This document shows, piece after piece, positions 1 to 11,240 of a DNA stretch of 64,000 bases. Under the pieces are notes generated by a model. That model searched no databases and was not told the origin of the DNA. It saw only the letters and a program-made list of their open reading frames with translations. Positions within the stretch are counted from its first letter, which is position 1; the number at the start of each line of letters is the position of its first letter. This stretch comes from Nereocystis luetkeana (taxonomy: Eukaryota > Sar > Phaeophyceae > Laminariales > Laminariaceae), in assembly GCA_031213475.1 (NCBI GenBank), contig JARUPZ010000024.1, positions 1,922,001-1,986,000 of the forward strand. The letters are read 5' to 3'. A program made the translations under genes and the position numbers.

Positions 1-333
1 GTAGTCTGGCGGCCGGGCGCGTTCAGAGTACAGTAGGGACACAAACGTATGCTGCAATATGGTTGTGCGTGTTAGGTGTTGCACAGTGTTACTCTTGTGA
101 AGGGAGCAATCATGCTATAAACTCGCCCTCGTTTTCTGCCATGTGCTTGGGTTCTCCGGTACACCGAGTTTATCCTCTGGCAAATACCTACACTTACGTT
201 TTTCGTCATGCCGTCTGTAGTCGGATCCGAGTGGTCTCGGTACCGAGCAAGTTTACCGTCGAATTTCAGATCTATCAATCTCACATAATTTGGCCGCTGC
301 CGGCGAATTATTTGATTGCCCTCCCCCGGTAAA

Positions 334-571
334 GTTCCTGCGGGCACTCAAGATGCAGACGAGCCTTTGGAGGACTTCCGACGATGCCTGGGTCGACTCA
401 AGCCGTTCAAGACTCTGTCAAACCTTCGCGCGTGGAAACGGGCGCTCGACAGACTCAAGGCTACCAGACACGTTCAATCTCGAGCGAACATCACCCTGAC
501 ACTCAATGGTGATCCAAAACATGGAATACAGCCAGTTGTGCAGGGGTGCCCAATGAGCACAGCTAATAGGT
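334..571 (+). CDS. possible internal exon of an unrecognised gene
   Basis: An open stretch of about 79 codons runs into a strong donor (AATAG|GTAAGC) at 571/572. The translation is charged and looks protein-like, with a Leu/Arg/Lys-rich helical part (around EPLEDFRRCLGRLKPF) followed by a more polar end. The left boundary is unsure: AG dinucleotides at 332-333, about 352 and about 358 could each be the acceptor, and an in-frame stop lies just upstream at 313. I recognise no family. It could be the end of a gene extending left of the window or a transposon exon. Confidence 0.33.
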
Positions 572-2423
572 AAGCCTTCGCGTTCATTTTGTTTTTTATG
601 AACCCCCCGAAAACCAAAATGCATGCCCATTCAGTGATACGCACAAAACAGGGATCGCCTAGTTGCCCGTTTTAGAACGTAGACGAATTGTCGAGTTGGA
701 ATACGCGGGGGGGGGGGGGGAGGGGGTACTCATGTTATACATGGCCGCAGCCGTATTTCCATAGACCCTTGCATCCCCACAATGCCGGGACGGAGCACGT
801 CGGGTTTTGACCGACCAGGCAGACATTGGGGGGGAGGGGGGGTAGCACAGTGGTCAGGGACAGCCTTTGGCCTGATCGATCGTGTTTTTCATGTCTAACG
901 GTATTTTAGACGAGTTAATGGGCGACATCGAGGCCTGGAGACCAATGATTGACTTGCTCGTCACCGTTCATGCCGTGCCTCCACTGTTGTAACCATCCAG
1001 GTGGGCCGCCTACCTAAGACAGGTCGACGTCTGCGAAGACAGGGACTGCTGCAAGGAATCCGAACTGTTGGCAAACGCCCTAAAGAAGCACCCCGCCCTA
1101 TCAAAACACGCACCCCAGCCCTCTTAGAACGGGAAGTAAGCTCGGGGTTGTCGTTGGGTTCCCCCGCCAACTAGACTAAACGAAACAACCATTCTCTGTG
1201 CCGATGTTGTAAGAGGCTGCGTCCTTGGGGGTGTGAGGTTTCGGGATCGCCAAGTATTTTAAATACCCTACTGATTTTCGCTGGTTCAGCTACGGGCAGA
1301 AGCTGCGCGCTCGTACCGGGGCGGATGGCGGCGGCGGGTGTGACTGTAGATGGTGACCTACAGTAGCAAAGTAAGGCCGACTAGATTGGCGTTCTGGTTG
1401 CTTGTTCCGGTATACTAGGTAGCAGCGCATAATGCTTGTCCGGGGGGGCAAAGGGGGCTATGTATATGAACATGCCTAGGGCGACCTGTGTTTGTCCTGT
1501 TTGTGAATTTGGTTACCACGGTGGAAGCCAGGGGAGGGGGAGGGGGTGCTATATTATGTTACGAGTGCCTATAATACTCGACCTACTGTAGAGTTTAGTT
1601 CTTGTTGGTTGCAGCACATGCAGTCGCACCGTGTTGAAAATGTGCAAGTGTGGTCATGTCGTTGCCTAAGCTGGCGTCTTATCCTGTTCTTGCGATGGGC
1701 GTATGATAAAGTGACGGTGGTGGGTATATGTTGTCAAGTATGTGAATGCGTCAACGCTTTCTATATGATTGGCGTTCTTCGGCGTCCGTGTCGGTCTACT
1801 CGTAGTACGATTCAGCGCATTTGGGAGTGTCATAGGGGGCGGCTGCGCTGGGGGGGTCAGCGGTGTTGGAGCTATGAGCAAGCTTTCTTGCTTGAGCTTG
1901 CTGCGCTTCACGGGGCACTGTTATTGAGGAACGGCGCTCTGCCCTACGGGCAGAGAATCTATTGTTGATAATTTTGCGCAGTAGTGTTACAAGCTACAAA
2001 TAACACATAAACTGATGGGTTATTCCGTAGGTCTACCCCTTGGACTACCTGTAACTTTCATGGGTAGTGCACGCACACACAAGGGAACAGTTATGAGTTT
2101 GTCAAACCGAGTCTTTATTATGGAAGTTCTCAGTTTGTAGAACTTAGTCTCTATTGTGGTAATTGCAATCTGCCCGTCTGTCTGTCTGATTATCTGTCTG
2201 TCCGCATCCCTTAAATTTGTTGTTTCCTATGATCGATATATCAGTTCATTTCAGATGATATTCATACGACGTTTTCGACTCGTACAGACGTTATATACCG
2301 GATCGTACCATACCACCAGGCAATATTTAGCCACACAATATATCGACCACTCCGTACCATCATACCATTTCTCATTCCGTGATTTTTCGATCTACAGTAT
2401 TAGCAGTATATCCCACGAACCTT
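572..2423. other. region without a supported gene
   Basis: Only short ORFs without family resemblance. It holds G-runs near 708-722 and 828-841, one copy of a dispersed repeat (700-840), and TA-x-TA motifs such as CTACAGTAG near 1360 and CTACTGTAG near 1585. The 140-codon ORF at 1546-1968 has no recognisable domain and is overlapped by an opposite-strand ORF of similar quality. Confidence 0.5.
700..840 (+). repeat. dispersed repeat, copy 1 (pair with 29458-29590)
   Basis: About 120 bp including atagacccttgca and aatgccgggacgga are shared with 29458-29590 at high but imperfect identity. Both copies start after a G-rich run. It has no coding capacity and its class is unknown. Confidence 0.75.
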
Positions 2424-2560
2424 ACCATCATATACTATACCAACATACGTTATCACATACCGTGCCACACCACACACTGTACCATCATATACCGTACCAA
2501 CATACGTTATCACATACCGTGCCACACCACACACCGTACCGTACAACGTACCATACCATA
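2424..2560 (+). repeat. 57-bp tandem repeat
   Basis: Two near-identical 57-bp units (from 2424 and 2481) share accatcatatac, ccaacatacgttatcacata and ccgtgccacaccacac, followed by a decaying third unit rich in CCATACC. ORFs read through it on both strands only because the period is a multiple of three. Confidence 0.85.
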
Positions 2561-2610
2561 CCCATACTGTACCAACACCACCCGAGGGGCTCAACCATAC
2601 GAGGACACAA

Positions 2611-2728
2611 GAAGGGCATGCCTTCAGGGTGACAGAGCAGGAGCGAGCGCGCGACGAGCGATGGCAGAGCCAAAGCTCTCTGACCGCAGAGCACGCCGGG
2701 GTGGGAGCCCTCTCGTGAGCGATTTCCA
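2611..2728 (+). repeat. dispersed repeat, copy 1 (pair with 3161-3272)
   Basis: It shares gacagagcagga, cgagcgcgcgacgagcgatg and ctgaccgcagagc with the second copy about 550 bp downstream, in the same orientation. Class unknown. Confidence 0.75.
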
Positions 2729-3160
2729 CCTGCTACTCGTATGAGTATTTGGGCTGTATTTTGGTTGGTCGTTGGGATGCTGCCGGTCTGTGTGCTGTGC
2801 TGTGTGATATTTGTTTCGCTGTGTTGTGTGTGCATGCCCATTGCAGGCTCGCTGTGTACGCGATCCTCGGAATAAATTGAGGGGAGAGTATACTTTTCAA
2901 GTTCGTAAAGGCACGCCGCTCAGCCACACGAGCGGGATATCTCTCCCCACCGCCAACGCCGCTGGTGTTGTTGCACACGTGTTAGGCGAATTTATTTGGG
3001 TTCGTGCTAGACCAAGCGGCTAGCTGTAGCTGGGCGTTGCAATATTAACGAAGGCGTGCTGTGTGCTGCTGCTGGCTGTGTCTGTGTTCGCGTTGCCCCG
3101 TTTTTTCACTAAATGGATCCTTGTTGGTCTGCTGGAAATTATTCGAATGCTTTGTTCAAG

Positions 3161-3272
3161 TGAGCACGCCTTAGCGCGACAGAGCAGGATCGAGCGCGCG
3201 ACGAGCGATGGCAGCACCTCAGCTTCCTGACCGCAGAGCGCGCCGGGGTAAGAGCCATCTCGTGAGCGCATT
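3161..3272 (+). repeat. dispersed repeat, copy 2
   Basis: Direct repeat of 2611-2728 with scattered differences. The intervening 430 bp is also T/G-rich, so the pair may come from one local duplication. Confidence 0.75.
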
Positions 3273-3457
3273 CCTAGTTAGGTTGCAGTATGCTCGAGGG
3301 GCTCTAAAATCGGGTACCCCACAGATACTCGACCACATTACATGATCTATGCGAAATGCTACTAGACTCTGGCCGGCCAGAAAATGAAGAACGCTGAGGA
3401 ACTAACTATTTAGATCAAAACGGCTCTTACTTTTATGCAGATTGGTCAGGAGTGCTA

Positions 3458-3562
3458 TTACGGGGGACCACAGTTAATAGGACCTATGGTACACACAAAA
3501 ACCTCTATGTTTACCTACTTTTACTAACAATATTTGGTCCTATTTACTATGGTCCCCCGTAG
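3458..3562 (+). mobile_element. TA-targeting MITE, copy A
   Basis: A 105-bp near-palindromic element flanked by TA on both sides (3456-3457 and 3563-3564) in a C-TA...TA-G context. Terminal inverted repeats are about 27 bp, starting TTACGGGGGACCA; the right end is GTAG instead of the consensus GTAA. It has no coding capacity. TA target duplication and size fit a non-autonomous Tc1/mariner-IS630-type element. Ten base pairs to the right is a TATTAATA motif (3573-3580), read here as an excision scar of the same family. Confidence 0.88.
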
Positions 3563-3572
3563 TAGGAATGCT

Positions 3573-3580
3573 TATTAATA
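3573..3580. other. TATTAATA motif, likely excision scar
   Basis: TA-TTAA-TA equals the TA target duplication plus two base pairs from each end of the MITE family. Other copies: 13802, 14592, 22993, 23288, 34847, 36736, 38134, 43864, 55905 and 55943. Confidence 0.6.
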
Positions 3581-4519
3581 GTAACGTCATTTGAGAGGGG
3601 TCAGTGGTCATGATTTCTTTATATAATATATATAATATGTCTAATAAGCTATAACTAATTGCGCCAAGTTCACAGCAGCACGATAGGGCAGGGGTGCCCA
3701 TTGTCACATCATTGAGGAGGACGTGTATTTAGATAAAGTCAAGTTTTGCTACATGGTCTCCAAGGAAATACGTACCCGGTATGAGACACATAAGCTCAAC
3801 GTATTTTATCTAGGGAGAGTCTAGTATTGCGTGCGTACTTGTATGTATGATGCAGGTGAGTTGAAAGTACAAGTACGTGTTGCATACATTACGCGGACCA
3901 CTTGAAGTAAGTACATACGTGTTACGTACGTGGCAACGACCAGTTGAAGTCAGTACGTAATTTGCATACGTGTTACGGATCTTTGCCGATAACTTAGTGT
4001 AAGTTGAAGAAGGTTCCATGATTGTGAAGACTTTGACGAAGCAAGCACGCCCCCATGGGTGTCACTCCTCAGTCGCTCCTCGATCGCTCGTCAATTGCTC
4101 TCCAACAACCAGTCTTAACAGACTAGCGATTAATATATCTACAAGGCATCTCCTTTCTTCTCCAGGGTTCTTTAGTCTTCTTCTAGAGACTATTTACCCA
4201 GCGCGACTGCGCCGGATCCACTCCCACATACCAAGTGTGCTGTGGTATCTGATTCATGAGTTCCGCTTGCTCGTTTGCAACTGCTGCATATATATACAGT
4301 TCTTGCTGTGTTGTGTATCTCAGCTTTGCACTCGATCGTTCATCCGTGTTTTTTGCTCATAAGATTGCACACGAAGTTGCTCTGCCTAAACCTTGGTATA
4401 CGCTCACTGACGATACACTACTATCAAGAGTACACACCTCAACACAACAAGCACACGAGAAGATCAAGATCGACTATATCAGGCCACACCACGCACAAAA
4501 AAAAAAAACATTGGACTGA
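3580..4519. other. region without a supported gene
   Basis: A/T-rich, with repeats of acgta/gtacgt between 3830 and 3990 (tacgtgttacgtacgt type). Overlapping ORFs at 4018-4362, 4256-4519 and 4275-4523 have no recognisable domain and no clear splice or start context. Confidence 0.45.
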
Positions 4520-4635
4520 TTAAATAGTTGATACTCAACTTTGCAAGCTGCGTAATACGCCTGTCCTATGTTTCATTCATAGTATGGGGTTGTACACAAT
4601 TTAATACCAGGTATGTGTTTATCTAGGAGTTACTT
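4520..4635 (+). repeat. ctcaactttgcaag-type repeat, partial copy
   Basis: It contains the core gttgatactcaactttgcaa followed by the pyrimidine-rich block, as in the array at 13255-14384 and the copy at 49745-49865. It ends with a TACCAGGTA motif at 4605-4613. Confidence 0.7.
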
Positions 4636-5345
4636 ACGGGGAGTGGGGGGAGAAGGGGGGGCGGGTGGAACGGGGGGAGTGGGGGGAACGGGGGGAGCGG
4701 AGGGAGAGGGGGGAGCGACGAGAGAGGGGGGAGCGGGGAGAAGGGATAGGCAACACTCTTGTTAGCTGGCCTGGAGGAGGGGGGGGGCGGAGGAGGCAGG
4801 GGGGGCGGGGGGAGCGGGGGGAAAAGGAGGACGGAAGGAGCAAGGGGAACGGGGGGAGAGAAGGGGGCGGGAGGAGCCAGGGCAACGGGGGGAGCAGGTG
4901 GAACAAGGGGACCAGGGAGAGTGGGGGGGGCGCGGGGAGCGGAAGGAGTGGAGGGGGTGATTGGAGAGGGGGAAATGGCGGGATGAGATAGGGCGGCGCC
5001 CCCGCTAGCAGGTTGGGGGGGGGAGAGAGGGACAGGGGGGACGGGGGGGGCAGGAGAAGCGGTGGGAACGGCGGGAGAGGGAGGAGCGAGAGCATGTGGA
5101 AGTAGCTGAGAGAACAAGGGGAGCGCGGGGGGACTGGGGAGAGACCGGGGAGCGAAGAGAGCAAGGCGGACCGGGGGATCGGGAGCGATGGAGAGGACGG
5201 GAGGGGCTGGGATGGGTACAAGGAGCGAAGCTAGCGGAGATGGGGGGGGGTATAGGGAAGGTAGAGGAGAAGCGGAACCGGAGGAACGCAAACTAGTGGT
5301 GGAGAGGGAAGCGTAGGGAGAGGAGCGAGTAGGAAGAGGAGCAGA
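4636..5345 (+). repeat. G-rich minisatellite
   Basis: About 700 bp of degenerate ggggggagcgg-type units on the plus strand with many runs of four to nine G. Long minus-strand ORFs here (222 and 195 residues) are almost only Pro, Ser and Leu in repeated PPLP patterns and exist in several frames, so I treat them as products of the repeat and not as genes. The tract could form G-quadruplexes on the plus strand. Confidence 0.85.
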
Positions 5346-5589
5346 GAGCGACAGGGGACATCAGACACCAAACGCCGAGGATCCGGCAGGAGGATCTCCC
5401 AGGGCGCAGGGGAGGACAACACGAAACGGGACGCACCCCCGGGCCTTCACTGGCGACACCACAGGTGGAGTGGCATGCGGGGTCTGGGATGTAACACTTC
5501 AGCTAGGGCACCGGGCGGTACGTTTTGTACGTTTTCCATGTGAGCAAGGGCGCCACGTGGTCCACGCTCGCTTTGTGGTTTAGGCCCTA

Positions 5590-7219
5590 GTGAGAGGCAC
5601 GGCACCAGCACCACTCTGCTGTACAGCCGCCGACTGCGGGGCCCGGCATCCCAGACGGGACGCACCGGAAGCAGCGGTCCAAGCCGACCCGGGTCTTCGC
5701 AATCGGGTGGCGCGAATGGGAGGAGGGATCATAGGTGATGAGGACCTACGCAGCCGGGGGCTTTGGGACGGATGGGACCAAACCAGCCCGGGCATAGGGC
5801 CACCACTCGATTCCGTGTCCTTGGAGGACCTGGGGCAACGTTTCGCTACCCGGAAAACAATGCAGCTGCAGCTGGCAGGAGCACATGCGCGCCTGGGCGT
5901 TCATGCCCTTGGCATCCTCAACCACGCTGTGAGAGAGCACCGGCCGAACCGGGACTCGGCGACACCGAACTCGCTCCTGCGGGCGATAAAGTTATGGTAC
6001 CTCATGCCAGCCCTGCTCCACTCACCGGACGGCCGGATTAAGAGGCGACAGAGGTTCGCGCTGGTGGAGAGCGGGGGCATAGTGCTTCCGCTCCCATGAT
6101 GATACCGCACACCAGGAGAAAAGGCTTGAGACAACGGGATGCCGCCCAGGAAGCTTCGGAAGAGGCGAAGATTGAGCGAGCGTCGTCGGCGTGTCGCCAC
6201 GCGGGAGGGGTCAAAGTGGCAGCACGCAACCTTCTGGCAGAACCACGATCAGCGGGGAACAAGGAAATGTGGAACACATTGGTGGCCAATTCCCCCCCCG
6301 CAGACCACACCGCCGCGTCCGCGGCGGCGGCGGCTGCAGTGCTGGCGAGCGCCACCGAGGTGGAAAATGGTAACGCCCCCCCGTGGCGCCCTGACGATGA
6401 GTATGCGTCCGAGGTGCTCTTTGACGTCATCAACTCCCAGAGCGCCCGCTCAGGCCCCGGAAACGACGGTCAACGATTTGCTCATCTACAATCCATCATT
6501 CAAACCGATATCGGCAGAGAGGAGTTCGGAAGTGGTATGACAGCCTTCTGGCGGAGAATCGTCGACGAGCCGTACGCGTTCCTGCCAGAGTTGGGAAGCT
6601 CTTCCTGCAGTCGAGCCTCACTGCGTTGAGGGAAAAGTACCGGCCGGTTTGCGTGGGTATGACATGGAGGAGGCTCATCACCGCAGGGGTATTGCGACAG
6701 TGGCTACCGCGGTTGGAGGAGGTAAACCGAGAGATGAGGCAGTTTGGGGTCGTCGTACCCGGAGGAGAGGAGCATGTGGGATTGAGGGCTAGGATGCTAC
6801 ACGAGAAGGGAAACTGGCTCGTTCTCACGGACTGCTCCAACGTCTTCAACACCGCAAAAAGGACGGCGGTGCTAGAAGAGGTGGCAGAATGCGTGCCAGC
6901 ACTCACTCCTCTAGTGGCCAAGTGCTACGGCACAAGACCAGCCGACGTGTTTTCCGGATGGACTCAGGGGAGACCAGGACGATCGCTTGCTACAGCGGTG
7001 TCCAGCAAAGGGACCCCATGGGACCAGCAACGTTCTGCCTGGCGTTGCGACCGGGGCTGAAGCGACTCCGGCAGGAAATCGAGAGAGAAGGAGTGGAAGC
7101 CTTCGCGTCCATGGACGATGTCTCTCTCGGCCTTACAGGGATCACGGTCAACACGGCTAGAGCAATGCCGCCAAAACAATCGCACCACCACCCAAAGAGC
7201 ACGCCCCGACGATGGAGGA
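5590..7219 (+). pseudogene. reverse transcriptase part of R2-like element, frameshifted
   Basis: The first frame (5590-6099) ends with a block like those preceding the polymerase in these elements (ALLHSPDGRIKRRQRF). The next frame (6096-6629) has a GPGNDGQRFAHL block before the fingers. The frame at 6626-7060 has YRPVCV and motif A, LTDCSNVFNT, with the first catalytic Asp. A frameshift near 6965 moves the reading to 6889-7272, which has motif B (GVQQRDPMGPATF; the usual Gly in QQGDP is Arg) and motif C, SMDDVSLG, with the paired catalytic Asp. The catalytic residues are therefore present but spread over different frames. Calling it R2-like rests on the C-terminal part (8164-8838). Confidence 0.75.
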
Positions 7220-7619
7220 GATTTCGTTCCTTGAAAGCGTTGAGGTCCGCATCGAAGACGAAGGAGGGGTGACGATGGTGGGTGTCCCAATCGGCACGGA
7301 AGAATACGTTCGGGGGCGATCAATGGAGGTAGTGAGGGATGTTGGTGCGGACCACCTTGCGCGTTGTCTCGCTAACATGCCCGACAAACAAGCGGGGGCC
7401 CTCATCACCGCCGAATCTCGATTTCGTTCCTTGAAAGCGTTGAGGTCCGCATCGAAGACGAAGGAGGGGTGACGATGGTGGGTGTCCCAATCGGCACGGA
7501 AGAATACGTTCGGGGGCGATCAATGGAGGTAGTGAGGGATGTGGGTGCGGACCACCTTGCGCGTTGTCTCGCTAACATGCCCGACAAACAAGCGGGGGCC
7601 CTCATCACCGCCGAATCTC
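7220..7619 (+). repeat. 200-bp tandem duplication inside the retrotransposon
   Basis: Two head-to-tail units, 7220-7419 and 7420-7619, differ at one visible position (gatgttggtg against gatgtgggtg). Because 200 is not a multiple of three, the duplication itself breaks the reading frame after the reverse transcriptase core. The near identity shows it happened late in the decay of the element. Confidence 0.95.
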
Positions 7620-8163
7620 TCGGGCAACGGACGAGTTACCTCGAAAGGGCTCTGGACCCGAGGTTGTCCCTCGAAGCATGTAAAAAAGGAGACAACGGGG
7701 CGCAGTGGGCGTACAAGAAACCCTCGAAGTTCCGGGAGCGGCGGAGGCACAATAGTTTCCCAGGAGGGGTGCCCGGACAGTCGGCTGACTCTCAAACCTT
7801 ACCAGCAAGCCCAACCACGCCTGTCTTGGGGAGCGGGAGGGTTAGAGCTGCCGTCGACAGAAGCAAGGAGAATGTTGGCATCCACCGGGAGCAGGATGGG
7901 GACCTTGCTGGGGCGATAAGTTGAGGAGGGGGCTCCCAGAACCAAGCATCGTTGCTCAGCTGGGAGACAGCTTGCGGGAGATTAGGGATACATGGGGGGT
8001 GTCAAAGGAAGCGATGGCGGACCTCGCCCCCGAATCTTGTTTAGAATGGGGTCTAGGCGCAGACGACAGAAGTTGGGCAAGCTGGTAAACCAACGTCGGC
8101 ACGCAGCCCACGCTGCCTCGCTGGAGGAGCTCCCTAGCACGCCCCCCGGGACTGGGCAACCCG

Positions 8164-8838
8164 ATGGGTAGAACCGAAACCAAAGCCCTCGCCAAGTCTC
8201 GCTGTAGGAGCCTACAGGAGGCAGGGGCCACGGCATGCCTTCGGGTGAGACCAACGGACTCACTCCGGGTCATACCCGCAGAAGAGTTTGTGGGCATGGG
8301 AAGGCGGTTCATGGGGATAGAGGAACACGTGGCAGTGAGATGCCCCTGATGCGATGCAGTTCACGTGGACACCCGCCACGCGCGCATCTGTCCCAAAGCA
8401 GGGGCGCGGGTAAATCAGCACCAACCGCTTGTCCACGCGATGCCTCATACGTTGAAGTGGCTAGGAATTCGACACCAAGTGGAGAGGGGCGAACCGTTCA
8501 CCGCAGGCCGAAATCTGCGGATGGACATTGTCGTCAGGAGAGAAGGTCTACGGGACACTCCTAACAGGGAGTATAGGGAGAAGTCCATCCTGCTGGAAGT
8601 TACCCATACTGACCCTCAAGCGCAGATACACCTGAGAGGAGGCAGTGTGCTGATCACGCTCTACCTCCGAGGCGCGCAAGCGCCTACACTACGCTTGTCC
8701 GGGACATGTGTCCTTGGACGAACGGAGTCACAAACTTGCCACTTTAGAAGTGGAAAGCTTTGGGCGTCTCGGGGTAGAGGGCAGCTAGTATCATGGGGGG
8801 GAGGGATGGTGGGTCGATGGGAAGGAAATGATTGGTGA
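8164..8838 (+). pseudogene. C-terminal zinc finger and endonuclease-like domain of R2-like element
   Basis: One frame reads through except for a TGA at 8347-8349. Across that stop lies a C-x2-C-x8-H-x3-C pattern (the x2 includes the stop codon), then a conserved-looking block (GARVNQHQPLVHA) and NLRMDIVVRREGLRD...SILLEVTH. The D-I-V...L-E-V-T arrangement fits the PD-(D/E)xK core of restriction-like endonucleases downstream of a CCHC finger in R2-type elements. The nuclease assignment is inference from position and spacing. The last 50 residues are Gly/Arg-rich and may lie past the true end. Confidence 0.6.
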
Positions 8839-9219
8839 AGCAAAGCCTACTCCAAATCGTCTCGGTGACTAAACAGGTCGCCATTTCGAGGAGAGTGTCG
8901 CGATTCAGACTCCAGCTTAGGGGTCGTCAGGAATCGAGAAGGAGCAGAGGGGGGGGAGATGACAGACCCACACCGATGGGGATGGAGCTTGAATGCGGCT
9001 TAGGATTTAAGAATAGAAAGTAACGAGTACATATTGAGATGTAGGGGGGAGCAAGGACAACACATAGAGTGTCATCGTAGATAAGGCATAGAGGGAAGTA
9101 GACAGAGAAGCTTGATATACCTTGTGCATAGGTTTCCTTTGTATCCGGGGATTTCTTCTTTCAGAAATGTTTTGAGGGATCAACGTGGAAGCTCATGCTT
9201 GCACATTGTTGGATGACAA
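8839..9219. other. short region between two retroelements
   Basis: Probably the 3' untranslated part of the R2-like element followed by older sequence. A G-run sits near 8950. No ORF of note. Confidence 0.4.
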
Positions 9220-9224
9220 GCATA
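9220..9224. repeat. 5-bp target site duplication, left
   Basis: gcata immediately left of the 5' LTR, repeated at 13221-13225 right of the 3' LTR. Confidence 0.9.
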
Positions 9225-9485
9225 TGTTGACTGTGCTCAAGAACACGATCCGTAAGATCCATCGTAGATTGAGGAGTTCCATGCTGAACAGGGATTCTGG
9301 TGTAGGGTATTGGGATGTCGGGGTAACGTGTACCCCACCAATACCACTCGTTAGATGTAGCTCCATATGAGGCGAGTCAGCTCGACAGCTCGGATGTATA
9401 ATATAAGATGAGTTCCGTGTTATTGTCTGGAGCAACCACGCGTTCCCGTGCCAGCTGCGTCTATACCTTTAGAGATCAATCAACA
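9225..9485 (+). repeat. 5' LTR
   Basis: 261 bp, TG...CA termini with a 6-bp inverted repeat (TGTTGA/TCAACA). It differs from the 3' LTR by one base (cagctcggatg here, cagctccgatg there). A TATA-like stretch (tataatataaga) near 9396 could serve as promoter. Confidence 0.95.
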
Positions 9486-9899
9486 CACTAGTGAAGAACC
9501 GGTGATCTTCTATTTGCAAGCGTGGCCCAGGCCAACCTAGAGAGGTGGGAACCTTCCGGCATGTCTGGTTTAGATGGCGTGTCTAGTCTGGAAGCCAACG
9601 TGGGAAAATAGTAGAATATGCATGTATATGCATGTAGAGAAGCTGCTGCTGCGGATGATCCCGGAGAGGATCGAGGTCCTGGTGGAAAGGACGTAAGAGA
9701 AGAAGAAGAAGATGCCGCACCAGAAGCAGCAGCGATCCCAGCAGGGCCAAGTTTGAGCCGGACCTGGTAGATTCGCTTGGCACTGGTGGCGAAGGCTCTG
9801 GAGAGCAGCAGTTGCAGGGGCAACAGCACCTCCAGTAGCACCGTCGCAACAGCAGCAGTCAAAGGACTGCTGCGCCTGTTGCGACGATGAAGCGCACGC

Positions 9900-10000
9900 A
9901 GCAACCACCGTCATCGCCGCCGCCGTCACCACCGCCGCCGCAACCGCCGTCTTCGCTACCGCCGCTGCCGCCGCCGTCGTCTCGACCGCCGCGTTTCCGT
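9900..10000 (+). repeat. CCG-rich microsatellite inside the LTR element
   Basis: Imperfect CCG/CCA/GTC triplets, giving poly-Pro on plus and Gly/Asp-rich ORFs on minus. It is part of the non-coding interior. Confidence 0.8.
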
Positions 10001-11109
10001 CGATGCTGCAACACCCCAGGAGAGCCAGGTATCTCCCTGAATCTATCTGTGGGTTCGTTTCGCGCTGGCGAAGTAGAAGTAGAAATTAATAAGGATATAT
10101 GAGAGGGTGAAGGACGAGTATGTGTATCGCCGGGAGGAGCAGGGTGGAAGGTGGAGACCGCGGGTGGAAGCTGAAAGTGTTTTGGGCAAAATCGTTTTCC
10201 TGGACTGCTGAAACACAGCGCCCGCAGGTGGTTGATGGAGAGGGGACGTTGCCCCCGAGGAAGGAGATGAAGGAGAGTGAGGATGGGCGCAGGGGGGGGA
10301 ATCTGCATCTGCTGTTCGGGATCAGCGCACGGGCGCGACAGGATGCACTGCCCCAAGCGAGAGAGGGTGAAAGAGAAGAGACCGAGGCGCCAACAGCAAG
10401 GACTTACGTCCGCAACAGGCACGTTTGACTTTGTTGATTGTTTGCTGTCGGTAATTTCCGTTTTTAGATTGATTTTATATCGATTTAAGAGTGGCAGATA
10501 ATATCCGAACATTGCGATTGAGAATTGAGAATGTTGGAATTAGAATGAAATGCACGGACGTGTTCGTATATAGCTTCCCTCACTGAAGCTATTATGTAGA
10601 CGATTGCAGGACAATGACGTCTGTCTGTTTTATGGTTGACTGGTCGAGGGCTCTGGTTGGGCATCGATGCGAGTGCGAGTACTTGTACGAGATGAAAGTA
10701 AAGTATATGCGAAAGCGTAAAATTCGAGTTGTGGCTGAGCATTCGGGGGAGAATGAAGTATCGAAGACAAGTGCACAAAGTTGGCGCCGAGTTAAGTTGC
10801 ATTGATGTACTGGGCATGGAAGCCGATACGCGCTGATGCTGGATGTTTTTTTTTATTGAGTTGTTTGCCCAGCACAGGACTATCATGCCCATCGCGTTGC
10901 TCGGCCTGCGGAGCACCACAATGTCAAGTTGTATCTGGTACAAGCATCTGTCTGTATTTTATGCAACTATTGAAGAATGAAGAATGAAGAATTTCGTTAT
11001 GATATTCATACTGCTGTATGCCTGCGACCGATGCATGGCGTTCATTTTATATGGCGTAAAAACGTATCGTCTTTCAGCTCTTCGCTATCCAACCCTTTTC
11101 CCCCCCATC

Positions 11110-11240
11110 TAGCAGTGACTGAGTAGCTCAGTGGTCCATTCCTTCTAAGTTACGCGGAATGAGTGGTCTAGCAGGTAGTGCTGTATAATTCCCAAGGGTG
11201 GGTCGGGGGTTCGAATCTCGCCGAATTTCGTAATTTGTGC
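11110..11240 (+). repeat. tRNA-derived SINE-like sequence inside the LTR element
   Basis: It has a pol III A-box-like start (gactgagtagctcagtggtc) and, about 90 bp on, a B-box (gggggttcgaatctcgcc). The arm lengths do not fold into a tRNA. It is related in its head to 33945-33970 and to blocks at 43.2-44.9 kb. Confidence 0.6.

Larger units (their letters stand above)
5590..8838 (+). mobile_element. decayed R2-like non-LTR retrotransposon
   Basis: A chain of plus-strand ORFs in shifting frames encodes, in order: an N-terminal region, a region just before the reverse transcriptase fingers, reverse transcriptase motifs, a linker, a CCHC-type zinc finger and a C-terminal domain that looks like a restriction-like endonuclease. 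This order is typical of R2/NeSL-type elements with one ORF. At least two frameshifts, one internal 200-bp tandem duplication and one in-frame stop make it inactive. The ends are not defined; there is no obvious poly-A tail near 8840. Confidence 0.75.

Noticed and set aside
2424-2560. Possible CRISPR-like array
   Set aside because: Directly adjacent 57-bp units without unique spacers; eukaryotic context.
4623-5291. Long proline-rich ORFs on the minus strand
   Set aside because: Low-complexity products of the G-rich minisatellite; open in several frames at once.
9486-9520. Primer binding site next to the left LTR
   Set aside because: No TGG-starting tRNA complement within the first bases after the LTR; left unannotated.
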